Position numbers and translations under genes: made by a program. A stretch of 64,000 bases of DNA from assembly GCF_004208525.1 (NCBI RefSeq), contig NZ_SGIT01000002.1:558001-622000 (forward strand). Direction: 5' to 3'. Each line of letters opens with the position of its first letter. The first letter of the stretch is position 1. The notes under the pieces are model-generated. The model was not told the origin of the DNA. It worked only from the letters and a program-made list of their open reading frames with translations, and made no database searches. The stretch is from Sphingobacterium corticibacterium. Its GTDB lineage: Bacteria; Bacteroidota; Bacteroidia; Sphingobacteriales; Sphingobacteriaceae. Positions 51,013 through 60,016 of the stretch are shown piece by piece.

Positions 51013-52683
51013 ATGTTAAACGAAGAAAAACCACTAAATTTTATTGAGGAGATTATCGAAGAGGATCTCCGCAAAGGCACCCATGACGGGCGTGTTCTGA
51101 CACGTTTTCCGCCGGAGCCGAATGGTTATCTCCATATCGGTCATGCCAAGTCCATTTGTTTGAACTTCGGGCTTGCCCAGAAATACAATGGAGCGACCAA
51201 CCTACGTTTTGACGATACAAACCCGGTCACGGAAGATACCGAGTATGTGGAGAGTATTAAACAGGACATCCAGTGGTTAGGTTTTCAATGGGTAGAAGAA
51301 TTATATACGTCGGATTATTTTGAGACGCTCTATACATATGCAGTAGATTTAATTAAAAAAGGATTGGCATATGTAGACGATAGCAGCTCTACGGAAATTG
51401 CTGCTGCTAAGGGTACGCCAACCGAGCCGGGTATTCCTACTCCTTATCGCAACCGTAGTGTGGAAGAAAATCTTACGCTTTTTACGGAAATGCGTGAGGG
51501 CAAATATAAAGACGGTGAAAAGGTGCTCCGTGCAAAGATAGATTTGGCAAGCCCGAACATGCATTTACGTGATCCCTTGTTATATCGTATAAAACACGCT
51601 CATCATCACCGCACAGGAGATAAATGGTGTATTTATCCGATGTATGATTTTGCACATGGTCAATCAGATTCCATCGAAAAAATCACACATTCTATTTGTA
51701 CGCTGGAGTTTATTCCACATCGGCCGTTATATGATTGGCTTATTGAAAAACTAGAAATATTTCCGTCCAAACAATACGAATTTGCTCGTTTAAATATGAC
51801 TTATACCGTGATGAGCAAACGTAAATTATTACAACTGGTTAACGAGAAATTTGTAGAAAGCTGGGATGATCCCCGTATGCCAACTATTTCGGGACTAAGG
51901 CGTCGTGGCTATACGCCAGCCTCTATACGTAACTTCTGTGAGCGCATCGGTGTTCAAAAACGAGAGAATATGATTGATGCCGGCTTACTGGAATTCTGTA
52001 TCCGGGAAGATCTCAATGCCACCGCTTGGCGCCGAATGGCCGTATTAAACCCAATTAAACTGGTTATCACCAATTATCCAGATGGGAAAACGGAGGAATT
52101 AATCGGGGAAAATAATCCGGAGGTAGAGGGTGGCGAAGGTTCACGTATTCTTCCATTTTCCAACGAACTTTGGATAGAACGGGATGATTTCATGGAAGAA
52201 CCTCCGAAGAAATTTTTCCGTTTGGGTCCTGGCCTTTCCGTACGCTTAAAGCATGCATACATCGTTCAATGTCACGATTTCAAAAAAGATGAAAACGGGA
52301 ACATAACAGAAATACATTGTACATATGTACCTGATTCGAAATCAGGAGAAGACACTTCGGGATTAAAAGTAAAAGGAACTATCCATTGGGTATCAGCAGC
52401 ACATGCTAAAGAAGCCGAGGTTAGGTTGTATGATCGTTTGTTTAATGAAGAAAACCCTGCTGCTGCAGAAGATTTCAAAGCCTCTATTAATCCAAATAGT
52501 TTACAAATTATTAATAAGGCGTATATAGAACCCGATTTATCGACAGCAGAAGCGGGTAAAGGGTATCAGTTTATCAGATTGGGTTATTTCACCCTAGACA
52601 CTAAATCTACAGCAGAGCAGCTCGTGTTTAACCGCACCGTTACGCTAAAAGATAGCTGGGCTAAAGAGGTTAAGAAAGGATGA
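51013..52683 (+). CDS. glnS: Glutaminyl-tRNA synthetase
   Basis: A 556-residue class I aminoacyl-tRNA synthetase of bacterial GlnRS size. [16 protein letters not shown] holds the HIGH motif (41-44), and VMSKR (266-270) is the KMSKS equivalent. [19 protein letters not shown] and [16 protein letters not shown] less a few residues mark GlnRS rather than GluRS. The anticodon-binding beta-barrels make up the C-terminal half. A direct GlnRS means that Gln-tRNA is not made only by the GatCAB route. Its 5' end abuts repeat copy A; a bidirectional terminator follows. Confidence 0.97.
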   Translation: MLNEEKPLNFIEEIIEEDLRKGTHDGRVLTRFPPEPNGYLHIGHAKSICLNFGLAQKYNGATNLRFDDTNPVTEDTEYVESIKQDIQWLGFQWVEELYTSDYFETLYTYAVDLIKKGLAYVDDSSSTEIAAAKGTPTEPGIPTPYRNRSVEENLTLFTEMREGKYKDGEKVLRAKIDLASPNMHLRDPLLYRIKHAHHHRTGDKWCIYPMYDFAHGQSDSIEKITHSICTLEFIPHRPLYDWLIEKLEIFPSKQYEFARLNMTYTVMSKRKLLQLVNEKFVESWDDPRMPTISGLRRRGYTPASIRNFCERIGVQKRENMIDAGLLEFCIREDLNATAWRRMAVLNPIKLVITNYPDGKTEELIGENNPEVEGGEGSRILPFSNELWIERDDFMEEPPKKFFRLGPGLSVRLKHAYIVQCHDFKKDENGNITEIHCTYVPDSKSGEDTSGLKVKGTIHWVSAAHAKEAEVRLYDRLFNEENPAAAEDFKASINPNSLQIINKAYIEPDLSTAEAGKGYQFIRLGYFTLDTKSTAEQLVFNRTVTLKDSWAKEVKKG

Positions 52684-52686
52684 TAA

Positions 52687-52729
52687 AAAAGAGACCGCCT
52701 CATAATTGACTTATGAGACGGTCTCTTTT
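52687..52729. terminator. Bidirectional rho-independent terminator between glnS and metF
   Basis: A 19-bp stem (52687-52705 with 52711-52729) has one mismatch and a 5-nt loop; AAAA and TTTT flank its ends, so it works for glnS and for the convergent metF. Confidence 0.88.
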
Positions 52730-52745
52730 ATTACTTAATCTATTC

Positions 52746-53702
52746 CTAAGCCAGTCGTTCCACAATTTTCTTTGTCGGTCCGGGATTACTCATCGTATAA
52801 AAATGTAATACAGGTGCACCAAACTTGATAAGCTCTTTACATTGTTCTACCAGCCATTCCTCTCCTACCTGACGCACATCCGCATTGGTTGTACAATTCT
52901 CAACCGCTTCACTTAATTCTTCCGGGATATCCAAATGAAAAATCTTAGGCAATGTAATCAATTGCCTTTTAGTCGTCAATGGTTTGAGTCCTGGAATAAT
53001 AGGCACATGAATACCATGATCTCTACATTTTGTCACAAACTCTTTATATTTCTCCACATTGAAAAACATTTGTGTTACGATAAACTCCGCTCCCATCTCC
53101 ACTTTCTTCTTGAGCCATTTAAAATCCGTATTGAAATTAGGTGCTTCGAAATGTTTTTCCGGATAACCTGCTACGCCAATACAAAAATCTGTTTTTGCCG
53201 AGCTTTCAATATCTTCATGTAGATATTTTCCACTATTCATATCAACCACCTGTTGAAGCAATTCGGTCGCATAAGCGTGGCCACCCGGGGTGGGGACAAA
53301 ATCGGGATCACCCTTTCTGGCATCACCCCGAAGCACCAACACATTATCGATACCCAAAAAGTTTAAATCGATAAGTGCATTTTCCGTCTCTTCTTTCGTA
53401 AATCCTCCACAAATCAAATGCGGCACAGCATCGACTTTGTATTTGTTCATAATGGCGGCACAGATAGCGACCGTACCGGGTCGTTTTCGATACGCGACAC
53501 GTTCTAAGAGTCCGCTAACATGTTGTTTATAGAGGTAGTCCTCCCGGTGATAAGTGACATCAATGAACGGAGGTTTGAACTCCATAAGCTCATCCATTGT
53601 CTTAAAAATACTCTGAATGCCCTGTCCCTTTGCGGGAGGTAATAACTCGAATGAAAATAAGGTTTTTCCGTTTGCGTTTTTTATATGGTCTACGATCTTC
53701 AT
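52746..53702 (-). CDS. metF: 5,10-methylenetetrahydrofolate reductase
   Basis: A 318-residue FAD-dependent TIM barrel reducing methylene-THF to methyl-THF for methionine synthesis. ATG 53702 (MKIVDHIKNANGKTLFSFELLPP) is used; the frame upstream is an AT-rich run without coding sense. The family motifs FSFELLPPAKG, the VDVTYHRE equivalent FIDVTYHRED, VLVLRGD and the substrate loop QMFFNVEKY are clear. It is transcribed alone, 60 bp downstream of rimM on the same strand. Confidence 0.96.
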   Translation of the reverse strand: MKIVDHIKNANGKTLFSFELLPPAKGQGIQSIFKTMDELMEFKPPFIDVTYHREDYLYKQHVSGLLERVAYRKRPGTVAICAAIMNKYKVDAVPHLICGGFTKEETENALIDLNFLGIDNVLVLRGDARKGDPDFVPTPGGHAYATELLQQVVDMNSGKYLHEDIESSAKTDFCIGVAGYPEKHFEAPNFNTDFKWLKKKVEMGAEFIVTQMFFNVEKYKEFVTKCRDHGIHVPIIPGLKPLTTKRQLITLPKIFHLDIPEELSEAVENCTTNADVRQVGEEWLVEQCKELIKFGAPVLHFYTMSNPGPTKKIVERLA

Positions 53703-53762
53703 TTTTATATAAAAGTTACGAAAGATATGGAAGTTATAGAAGTTATGCAACTCCTGTTATCA

Positions 53763-54284
53763 CTATCGATACATTTCCACCAATCCGTCCGGCAATTCTA
53801 CTTCTATTACTTGTTCCTCCTCATCAATTCCCAAAATAAGATCTTCACTTAAGGGAAACATTAATTCCTTTCCATCAAAATCAACCGTAGCGATAAATTG
53901 CTGCGGAAATTCCTGTACCGCGGTTATTTCACCAATTTCACCTTCGTGCTCATCAATAACGAGATAACCCACTAAATCGGTGTAGCGAAAATCGTCCGGA
54001 TCTCTTTCCGGCATTTTATCGTTTGGCAGATATACCTTCTTTTTTATAAGCTCTTTTGCTTTGTCCACATGATCTACGTCTTCTAGGTTTAGATAGGCCG
54101 TACTATTGTTATGCAACTTTATGCTATCCACAAAATAGGGCACCAATTTTTTGTCCAATTCCAAAAAGAGCACATCCAAATCCAGTTCTCCATAATCTTC
54201 AAACTCGAAAAACAGCTGCATTTCGCCCTTTAACCCACGTGTTTTCGTGATATAACCAATATAGAATGCGTCGTTGATGTTCAT
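53763..54284 (-). CDS. rimM: Ribosome maturation factor RimM
   Basis: A 173-residue protein that binds S19 and helps the 30S head mature. ATG 54284 (MNINDAFYIGYITKTRGLKGEM) matches the family start with its GxItKtrGlkGe pattern. The C-terminal PRC barrel follows from about residue 95 (DLVGYLVIDEHEGEIGEI). In many bacteria rimM directly follows rpsP in an operon with trmD and rplS. Here repeat copy B (357 bp) and an rpsP terminator lie between, and trmD does not follow. Confidence 0.94.
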   Translation of the reverse strand: MNINDAFYIGYITKTRGLKGEMQLFFEFEDYGELDLDVLFLELDKKLVPYFVDSIKLHNNSTAYLNLEDVDHVDKAKELIKKKVYLPNDKMPERDPDDFRYTDLVGYLVIDEHEGEIGEITAVQEFPQQFIATVDFDGKELMFPLSEDLILGIDEEEQVIEVELPDGLVEMYR

Positions 54285-54299
54285 AATATTGTATTTAAT

Positions 54300-54656
54300 C
54301 TCCTTTTTTCTTGATAAAAAAGGAGACAAAAAATCAAGACTTGTCTGCTTTTGCTATTTTTATTCGCCTATTCCTAAACAGAATGAAACTCGCTGCGCTC
54401 AAACAGCATTCTGTTTTTAACGGAATAGTCTTCATAAAAATGGCCGCAAAAAAAGACGATGTCGTCTTAGTCCACGTAATCGCAATCAATCAATGACCGC
54501 GCTCATTTACGCAATTGCACCTCCCCTCCTTAACACGTCAATGTCGCATCCGGACATTTGAGGTATGTAGAAACTCATCCTTAGTACTATCCCATTTCTC
54601 AAATATCCGAAGCGACGAGTTTTTTTGTTTACTTTTTTTGAGGGAAAAAAAGTAAA
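54300..54656 (+). repeat. Dispersed structured repeat, copy B (between rpsP and rimM)
   Basis: A 357-bp element with the same order of four hairpins as 50588-51003: 54300-54325 (10-bp stem), 54368-54428, 54543-54616 and 54628-54656 (12-bp stem with a TTTAC/GTAAA end). Shared blocks are GCCTATTCCTAAACAGAA, TTCTGTTTTTAACGGAATAG, GGTATGTAGAAA and CTCAAATATCCGAAGCGACG. Both copies lie on the same strand and start 15-24 nt before a leftward gene's start codon. The GC-rich insert of copy A is missing. No protein is assigned to it. Confidence 0.85.
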
Positions 54657-54684
54657 AAAGCCGAATTTTCATAAACTCGGCTTT
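54657..54684 (-). terminator. Rho-independent terminator of rpsP
   Basis: On the minus strand AAAGCCGA (54684-54677) pairs with TCGGCTTT (54664-54657), then TTT follows. It lies 23 bp after the rpsP stop and directly abuts repeat copy B, so rimM is probably not read from the rpsP promoter. Confidence 0.8.
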
Positions 54685-54706
54685 CTTGAATCTGTATGAA
54701 TAATAA

Positions 54707-55276
54707 TTATCCTTCAGTTTCTTCTGTGTTTGCAGCATCTTCTGCTGTTGCTTCAGGAGCCTCAGCGGGAGCTTCCGCCTCCACTTCTTCTTCTGTAGCT
54801 TCAGTTTCTTCTTCAGCTGGTGCATTTTTAGCAGCAAGAGCAGCCGCTTTTTCCGCATTTTTCTTTGCTTCTGCAGCAAGAGCAGCTTTTTTAGCGTCCT
54901 CTTTCGATTGAACTAAACCTGTTTTCTTACCTTCAATCTTCGCGTCTTTTTCTTCTAACCATTTAGCGAATTTCTCTTCCAATTGAGTTTCGTCAAAAGC
55001 ACCTTTCTTCACACCACCTTCTAAGTGTTTTTTGTAAAGAACACCTTTGTAAGAAAGGATCGCACGAGCTGTATCCGTAGGTTGTGCACCTACATTCATC
55101 CAGTACAATGCTCTGTCGAAATCCAAAACGATAGTTGCCGGGTTTGTGTTCGGGTTGTAAGAACCTAAACGCTCAATGAATTTACCATCACGTGGAGCAC
55201 GTGAATCTGCTACTACTACGTGGTAAAAAGGTTTTCCTTTTTTACCGTGTCTTTGCAATCTGATTTTAGTTGCCAT
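54707..55276 (-). CDS. rpsP: 30S ribosomal protein S16 with long acidic tail
   Basis: A 189-residue S16. The first about 80 residues are the conserved ribosomal core ([37 protein letters not shown]). A basic KA-rich stretch follows (residues about 115-150) and then a low-complexity Ala/Glu tail (about 150-189, [18 protein letters not shown]). Such tails are usual in Bacteroidota S16, at varying length. A TATCTTTG box upstream (55335-55342) is the likely promoter. Confidence 0.96.
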   Translation of the reverse strand: MATKIRLQRHGKKGKPFYHVVVADSRAPRDGKFIERLGSYNPNTNPATIVLDFDRALYWMNVGAQPTDTARAILSYKGVLYKKHLEGGVKKGAFDETQLEEKFAKWLEEKDAKIEGKKTGLVQSKEDAKKAALAAEAKKNAEKAAALAAKNAPAEEETEATEEEVEAEAPAEAPEATAEDAANTEETEG

Positions 55277-55305
55277 TCTTTTTTAATTTTTTATGTATTC
55301 AACAT

Positions 55306-55342
55306 ATCCCCCGTACTTAGCGCAAGAGGGGATGCAAAGATA
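55306..55342 (-). promoter_or_regulatory. rpsP promoter box and leader hairpin
   Basis: The minus strand has a perfect TATCTTTG at 55342-55335. Just after it ATCCCC (reading 55333-55328) can pair with GGGGAT (55311-55306), a hairpin at the very 5' end of the mRNA, about 30 nt before the start codon. It could stabilise the message or bind S16; that is a guess. Confidence 0.5.
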
Positions 55343-55431
55343 GCAATTAAAAACTAAAAAAAGAAAAAATAGAGCTTATGAGTTGATCGAAGATAATTAA
55401 AATTTATCTATAGTAATCGCTTGCTTAAAAA

Positions 55432-56421
55432 CTACTCATACGTAATAACTGTACGCTGCATGATTCCATCACCTTCTCCAACAATTTCCGTCGGCAATTC
55501 TAATGCATTGAAACGATAACTGTATGTGGTTTTTCCATTAAATACGGGCGAATTAATCCCCACCTCTCCATCAGGGTAGAGATCTGTCCAACGAATATCT
55601 CCATTCTCCGGCGGGGTCCATCTATCATCCACCCCTTCCGTGTCTACCTCAACCTTACTTGTCGCCATCACCTGGCCACTTATCACTTCACGCAGATGAT
55701 AAGGATGGAATCCTAACTGGGCATAAATCTTTGCTAAATGATGAGGGTTTATTAAATAGGTATAGGAACTATTCTTTTTAAAAGGATGCGGTATATAAGA
55801 AATATCTCCCGTAGAGGATAGCGGAAGCTGCAGATAACTCATGAGTTGACTACCGACAACATTTGCACCGTCATAAGCATATTTCACCTCTTCTTCCACT
55901 CCTATATAAAACATAGAAGAGGAAGGTGTCTTGCTTATCTCCCGGTACCTGATCGAAGACGGTTTACGGTTCGTTCCCTCGTAATTATACGTCGCCAATA
56001 CTATATCGGCGACCATACCACCTTCATCAGAACTTACAGCCCCTTGCTCCGAAAAGTATTTATATCGCTGATAAAGACTGTCCACCCGAACCTCATTTAA
56101 TCTACCTTGTGTATCCCAATGATAGCTTAAGCGCTCTATATACTCTTCATTCCGATATTCATCTTCAGCTTTTCGTTCGACTCGGGAATATTCTACACGT
56201 CCGTTAGCACCATAGTAGAACGCCTTATCATTAACTTTATTTAAACGTCCGGCGGCATCATATTCAAAGGTGTAAGTCAATTCTGCTGGAGAGGCTCCAT
56301 AACCACCCACCGTGCTGATCTCCAAGCTGGAAACCCTATCCGTCATGGGAGCTTCCATATCATCAGAGGCACAGGCTGTTAATAAAACGCAAACCAGTAG
56401 GATGTACAGTACTTTTTTCAC
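55432..56421 (-). CDS. Hypothetical lipoprotein with RHS/YD-like strands
   Basis: A 329-residue lipoprotein: lipobox LLTAC (C17), then ASDDMEAP. The body has repeated Y-x-Y-D-x-x-G-R-L strands (TFEYDAAGRLNKV, SYHWDTQGRLNEV, VKYAYDGANVV and near the end YSYRFNALELPTEI), a weak RHS/YD pattern also seen in DUF4595-type Bacteroidota lipoproteins. It is most likely on the outer-membrane surface or in the periplasm. It has no partner gene, and the function is unknown. Confidence 0.75.
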   Translation of the reverse strand: MKKVLYILLVCVLLTACASDDMEAPMTDRVSSLEISTVGGYGASPAELTYTFEYDAAGRLNKVNDKAFYYGANGRVEYSRVERKAEDEYRNEEYIERLSYHWDTQGRLNEVRVDSLYQRYKYFSEQGAVSSDEGGMVADIVLATYNYEGTNRKPSSIRYREISKTPSSSMFYIGVEEEVKYAYDGANVVGSQLMSYLQLPLSSTGDISYIPHPFKKNSSYTYLINPHHLAKIYAQLGFHPYHLREVISGQVMATSKVEVDTEGVDDRWTPPENGDIRWTDLYPDGEVGINSPVFNGKTTYSYRFNALELPTEIVGEGDGIMQRTVITYE

Positions 56422-56634
56422 AATGTTAATTAACTAGTAGTTACCGTAATACACAAACTTACATAAAATGCTTAGCATTTACGAATTGAATTTTAAATGA
56501 ATTTATGCATGCTTCTATAAAGAAACAAAAAGCATAATGCTAAAAAGGTAAAATAATGAAGAGTAATTCACTTTTATCTGCATTATAATTGCGATACATA
56601 TATAAAAGAAGGGGGAAAATAGTTACTTTGTAGC
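56422..56634. other. AT-rich divergent intergenic region
   Basis: This 213-bp region lies between the leftward lipoprotein and the rightward addA-like gene. The only candidate signal is TTACTTTG (56621-56628 region), one mismatch from TAnnTTTG, just before the addA-like ATG; it has the same ACTTTGTAG context as the glnS promoter. No hairpin or repeat stands out. Confidence 0.4.
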
Positions 56635-59600
56635 ATGAAGACTGTTGCGCCTTTAAAGATATTGAAAGCCTCGGCCGGCTCAGGGAAGACCTTTAGCCTA
56701 ACACTCCACTACCTTACCTTACTGTTATCCAATGAAAACAGCTACCGGGAAATTCTAGCGGTGACGTTTACGAATAAAGCCACGGCAGAAATGAAAGAAC
56801 GCATACTGGGTGTCCTACACGGGTTGGCAATAGCTGATAAGCGTCAAAAAACTGAGGATTTCAGACAGTTATTACTCGAACAATTCGTGGAATGGGATGA
56901 ATCACAATTGCAACAAAAAGCGCATACTATATACCGAAAAATATTACACGATTACAGTCATTTTACCATCAGCACAATCGACGGATTTTCACAAAAGGTA
57001 ATCCGGAGTTTTACGTATGAACTTAATCTCGATGCGGCCTATAAAATCGAGATGAATACCGCGAAGGTTAAGCAAGATTTATCGGTGATGCTCAACCAGC
57101 TGTTGGACGAGCGTCCAGATCTGCTCACCTGGATTATCGCATTTGCCGAGCAGAAAATCGCCAACAATGAAAACTGGAACTACCGGCAACAGCTGGTAAA
57201 TTTGGCTAGCTTGATTTTTACAGAGAATTTTCAGGAGTTTAATGCTCATCTGGCATCTGCACCAGTAGAAGATGTTTTCACGCTATTGAATAGAGATGTA
57301 CAAGAGAAAACTGCCTTTTTTCTAGACACGTTAAGCCAGACCATCCGGACATTCTCCACGACATTCCGTTCATTAGGTATCACGGCCGATGAATTAAAAG
57401 GGAAAACACGCAATAAGTTATATACAGCTAGTAGAATCAGTATCAATGTTCATAAAACATCGACTACCGAACTCCAAAAGCTTTTTACTCGATTTTTAGC
57501 TGTGGTAGATGATGACGATGCTTATACCGCATCTGATAAGCGTTTTCGTCAGGACATTAAACAGGCTTTGCAGCCTATTCTCGAGCAATTTGTAGAACTC
57601 TATCGTCTATTCCCTAGCTATATCGGTTATCAAGCAGTGCAGAATAACCTATATTATCTACGCTTATTAAAGGAAATGAGCGATCTATTAAGTCAATGGA
57701 GAAAGGAAAATGGTGCCCAACTCATTTCTGACGCCCAAATCCTACTCAATCGACTTGGCTTAGACGAACAAAATGATCCCACCTTTATCTGGGAAAAGAT
57801 CGGTAACCGATACAACTACTTTCTGTTTGACGAATTCCAAGATACTTCCCGTATTCAATGGAAAAACTATAGCCCACTGCTTATCAATGCACTCGGACAC
57901 TCAAAACAGCAATTCAATGAACATCTGATTGTTGGTGACGTGAAACAGAGTATCTATCGTTGGCGCAACGGCGATTGGCGTATATTATTGCAACAGGTAG
58001 AAGATCAGGTAGCACAGGCCTTTCACTTGTCCGAAAAACAACGATCCGATTTTATCGAAAACGGTTCTCTGGAGACGAATTTCCGGAGCTATCCCCATAT
58101 CATAGCGCTAAATAATTACCTTTTTGGTAGCATACCCCAAAAACTACAGGCCGTGCTGAACGAAAAAGTACGAGAAGAACTAGATGAGGATGGGCAGCAT
58201 TGGTGGGCGGCATCGGGAAATGCGCATATGCTCGTCAAAGCGTATGAAAACAGCACACAGCAGGTGCCTCCAAACCGGCAAAACTCACCCGAAAAAGCGG
58301 GTTCCATTGAGATTCAATATTTGCCGGTACAAGATGGCCGTTATAGACGGAATCAGGTAATAGAAGACGCACTTCAGCTTGTTTGTGAGAAAATCAATAG
58401 CTGGATTTCTTCTGGTCGTTATACTTCCAAACAAATAGGCATACTGGTTAGAAGCAACACGCAGGCACGTTTGGTGATCGAATCATTAATGCACTACAAA
58501 AATAAAGAAGGTCTTGACTTCGATATCATATCAGGCGACGCGCTGTCCTTATCTTCCAACGATGCCATTTCATTAATCATCGAAACGTTGAAAGCCTTGG
58601 TATATACTTCCGATAAACACATCGTGTACCGGGCAAGGATGGCTTACCTATATCAAACTATCCGCAAACAAGGCACATTTGATCCTGATTTTTGGTTGGC
58701 ATTTAAAAATAACGATATCCAGGAGCTAGCAGCAATTCTTCCCTCGTCTTTGGTAGCGCAATGGGCAAAACTTCAGCAATTCCCCCTCATACATCTCATC
58801 GAACAGCTTATAGAGATATATGGCTTACATGAAACCGACAACATCCACCTTCCTTATATCTTGGCGCTTAAGGATATCGTTTCGGCATTCTCTGCCCGGG
58901 GCGAGCGAGGCATCAGCCAGTTTTTACAATATTGGGAGGAAGATGGTAGCCATGCTTCCTTGCCCGCCAATGGCAAAGTAGACGCCATTGAGGTAACGAC
59001 TATACATAAATCAAAAGGTCTGGCCTATGACGTTGTGATGCTTCCATTCTGTTCTTGGGATCTAGATGGAATGGTGAACGGTGATTTCTGGATCGATACC
59101 GCAGATTCTCCTTTTGAGGTATTCGGAAAAATCCCTATTAAATATAACGGTAGCGTAGGGCACTCTATCTTTTATAAGCAATATTATGAGGAGATGCTAT
59201 TTAACTATATGGACGCCCTGAATACTTTTTATGTAGCCAGCACACGCGCTATACAGCATCTATACATTCTGGCTCCGGCTTTTAAGGAAGCGGTCGATAA
59301 GAAAACGGGAGAAATACTCGGATTCGATATCAAAAGCGAATACATCAGCGATATGCTCCATCGAGTTTTATCAGATACCAACTCGCCGTTTCCGCTTCAA
59401 AACAATCAGCTGCTGATGGATCACCCTCTTCCTCAGCCCGCCAAAGACGATGCGCTATCCCAGCAAGATGGTGAAACGCTAATTGCTTTATCTTCTTATC
59501 CTATTTCATCCGAGCTGCAAAATGCTTTCGATAAATCCCACAAACGGAGTATCAATAATATATTGATGCTCGAAAAAGCTGCGCAATATGGCATACTGGC

Positions 59601-60003
59601 GCATGAAATCATGTCTGAAATCTCTACGGAACGAGAAATTGACGCATTGGTCCATGATTATATCGAGAACGGCATCCTAACAGCAGAAGATCGTCCGTTT
59701 ATTCTTCAGGAAATTCATCAGATATGGCATCATCCGGTGATTAACCGCTGGCTTACCGGGAACTACAAAATATGGAATGAAGCAAGCATCATTTTGGAGA
59801 ATGGAGAGACCATCCGTCCGGATAAGGTTTTTACCAGCGACCAAGAAACAATAGTACTCGATTTTAAGTTTACAAAAGGCGATTATGCCGACCATCAATG
59901 GCAAATAGATAGCTATAAAAAAGCATTGCGTAACTTAGGCTACAGCCATATAAGGGGTTACCTATATTATGCGAAGATTAATGAATTAGTTGAAGTTGAA
60001 TAA
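56635..60003 (+). CDS. UvrD/RecB-type helicase-nuclease (AddA-like subunit)
   Basis: A 1122-residue DNA repair enzyme. The SF1 helicase core has Walker A ASAGSGKTFSL (12-22, K18), motif II FDEFQDTSR (D399-E400), motif III VGDVKQSIYRWRNGD and motif V/VI EVTTIHKSKGLAYDVV...VASTRA. The C-terminal PD-(D/E)XK nuclease has D1063, D1076 and K1078 (VLDFKF), followed by the Q...Y motif in WQIDSYKKAL. With the next gene it would form an AddAB-type complex that resects double-strand breaks for RecA. The next gene's start lies 13 bp after this stop. Confidence 0.92.
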   Translation: MKTVAPLKILKASAGSGKTFSLTLHYLTLLLSNENSYREILAVTFTNKATAEMKERILGVLHGLAIADKRQKTEDFRQLLLEQFVEWDESQLQQKAHTIYRKILHDYSHFTISTIDGFSQKVIRSFTYELNLDAAYKIEMNTAKVKQDLSVMLNQLLDERPDLLTWIIAFAEQKIANNENWNYRQQLVNLASLIFTENFQEFNAHLASAPVEDVFTLLNRDVQEKTAFFLDTLSQTIRTFSTTFRSLGITADELKGKTRNKLYTASRISINVHKTSTTELQKLFTRFLAVVDDDDAYTASDKRFRQDIKQALQPILEQFVELYRLFPSYIGYQAVQNNLYYLRLLKEMSDLLSQWRKENGAQLISDAQILLNRLGLDEQNDPTFIWEKIGNRYNYFLFDEFQDTSRIQWKNYSPLLINALGHSKQQFNEHLIVGDVKQSIYRWRNGDWRILLQQVEDQVAQAFHLSEKQRSDFIENGSLETNFRSYPHIIALNNYLFGSIPQKLQAVLNEKVREELDEDGQHWWAASGNAHMLVKAYENSTQQVPPNRQNSPEKAGSIEIQYLPVQDGRYRRNQVIEDALQLVCEKINSWISSGRYTSKQIGILVRSNTQARLVIESLMHYKNKEGLDFDIISGDALSLSSNDAISLIIETLKALVYTSDKHIVYRARMAYLYQTIRKQGTFDPDFWLAFKNNDIQELAAILPSSLVAQWAKLQQFPLIHLIEQLIEIYGLHETDNIHLPYILALKDIVSAFSARGERGISQFLQYWEEDGSHASLPANGKVDAIEVTTIHKSKGLAYDVVMLPFCSWDLDGMVNGDFWIDTADSPFEVFGKIPIKYNGSVGHSIFYKQYYEEMLFNYMDALNTFYVASTRAIQHLYILAPAFKEAVDKKTGEILGFDIKSEYISDMLHRVLSDTNSPFPLQNNQLLMDHPLPQPAKDDALSQQDGETLIALSSYPISSELQNAFDKSHKRSINNILMLEKAAQYGILAHEIMSEISTEREIDALVHDYIENGILTAEDRPFILQEIHQIWHHPVINRWLTGNYKIWNEASIILENGETIRPDKVFTSDQETIVLDFKFTKGDYADHQWQIDSYKKALRNLGYSHIRGYLYYAKINELVEVE

Positions 60004-60016
60004 TCGTGAACAAATA

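Noticed and set aside
54311..54496. 61-codon frame inside repeat copy B
   Set aside because: It starts with TTG in a hairpin loop and is explained by the repeat.
54538..54879. Lys/Leu-rich minus-strand frame of 113 codons
   Set aside because: It is an out-of-frame reading of the low-complexity rpsP tail plus repeat DNA.
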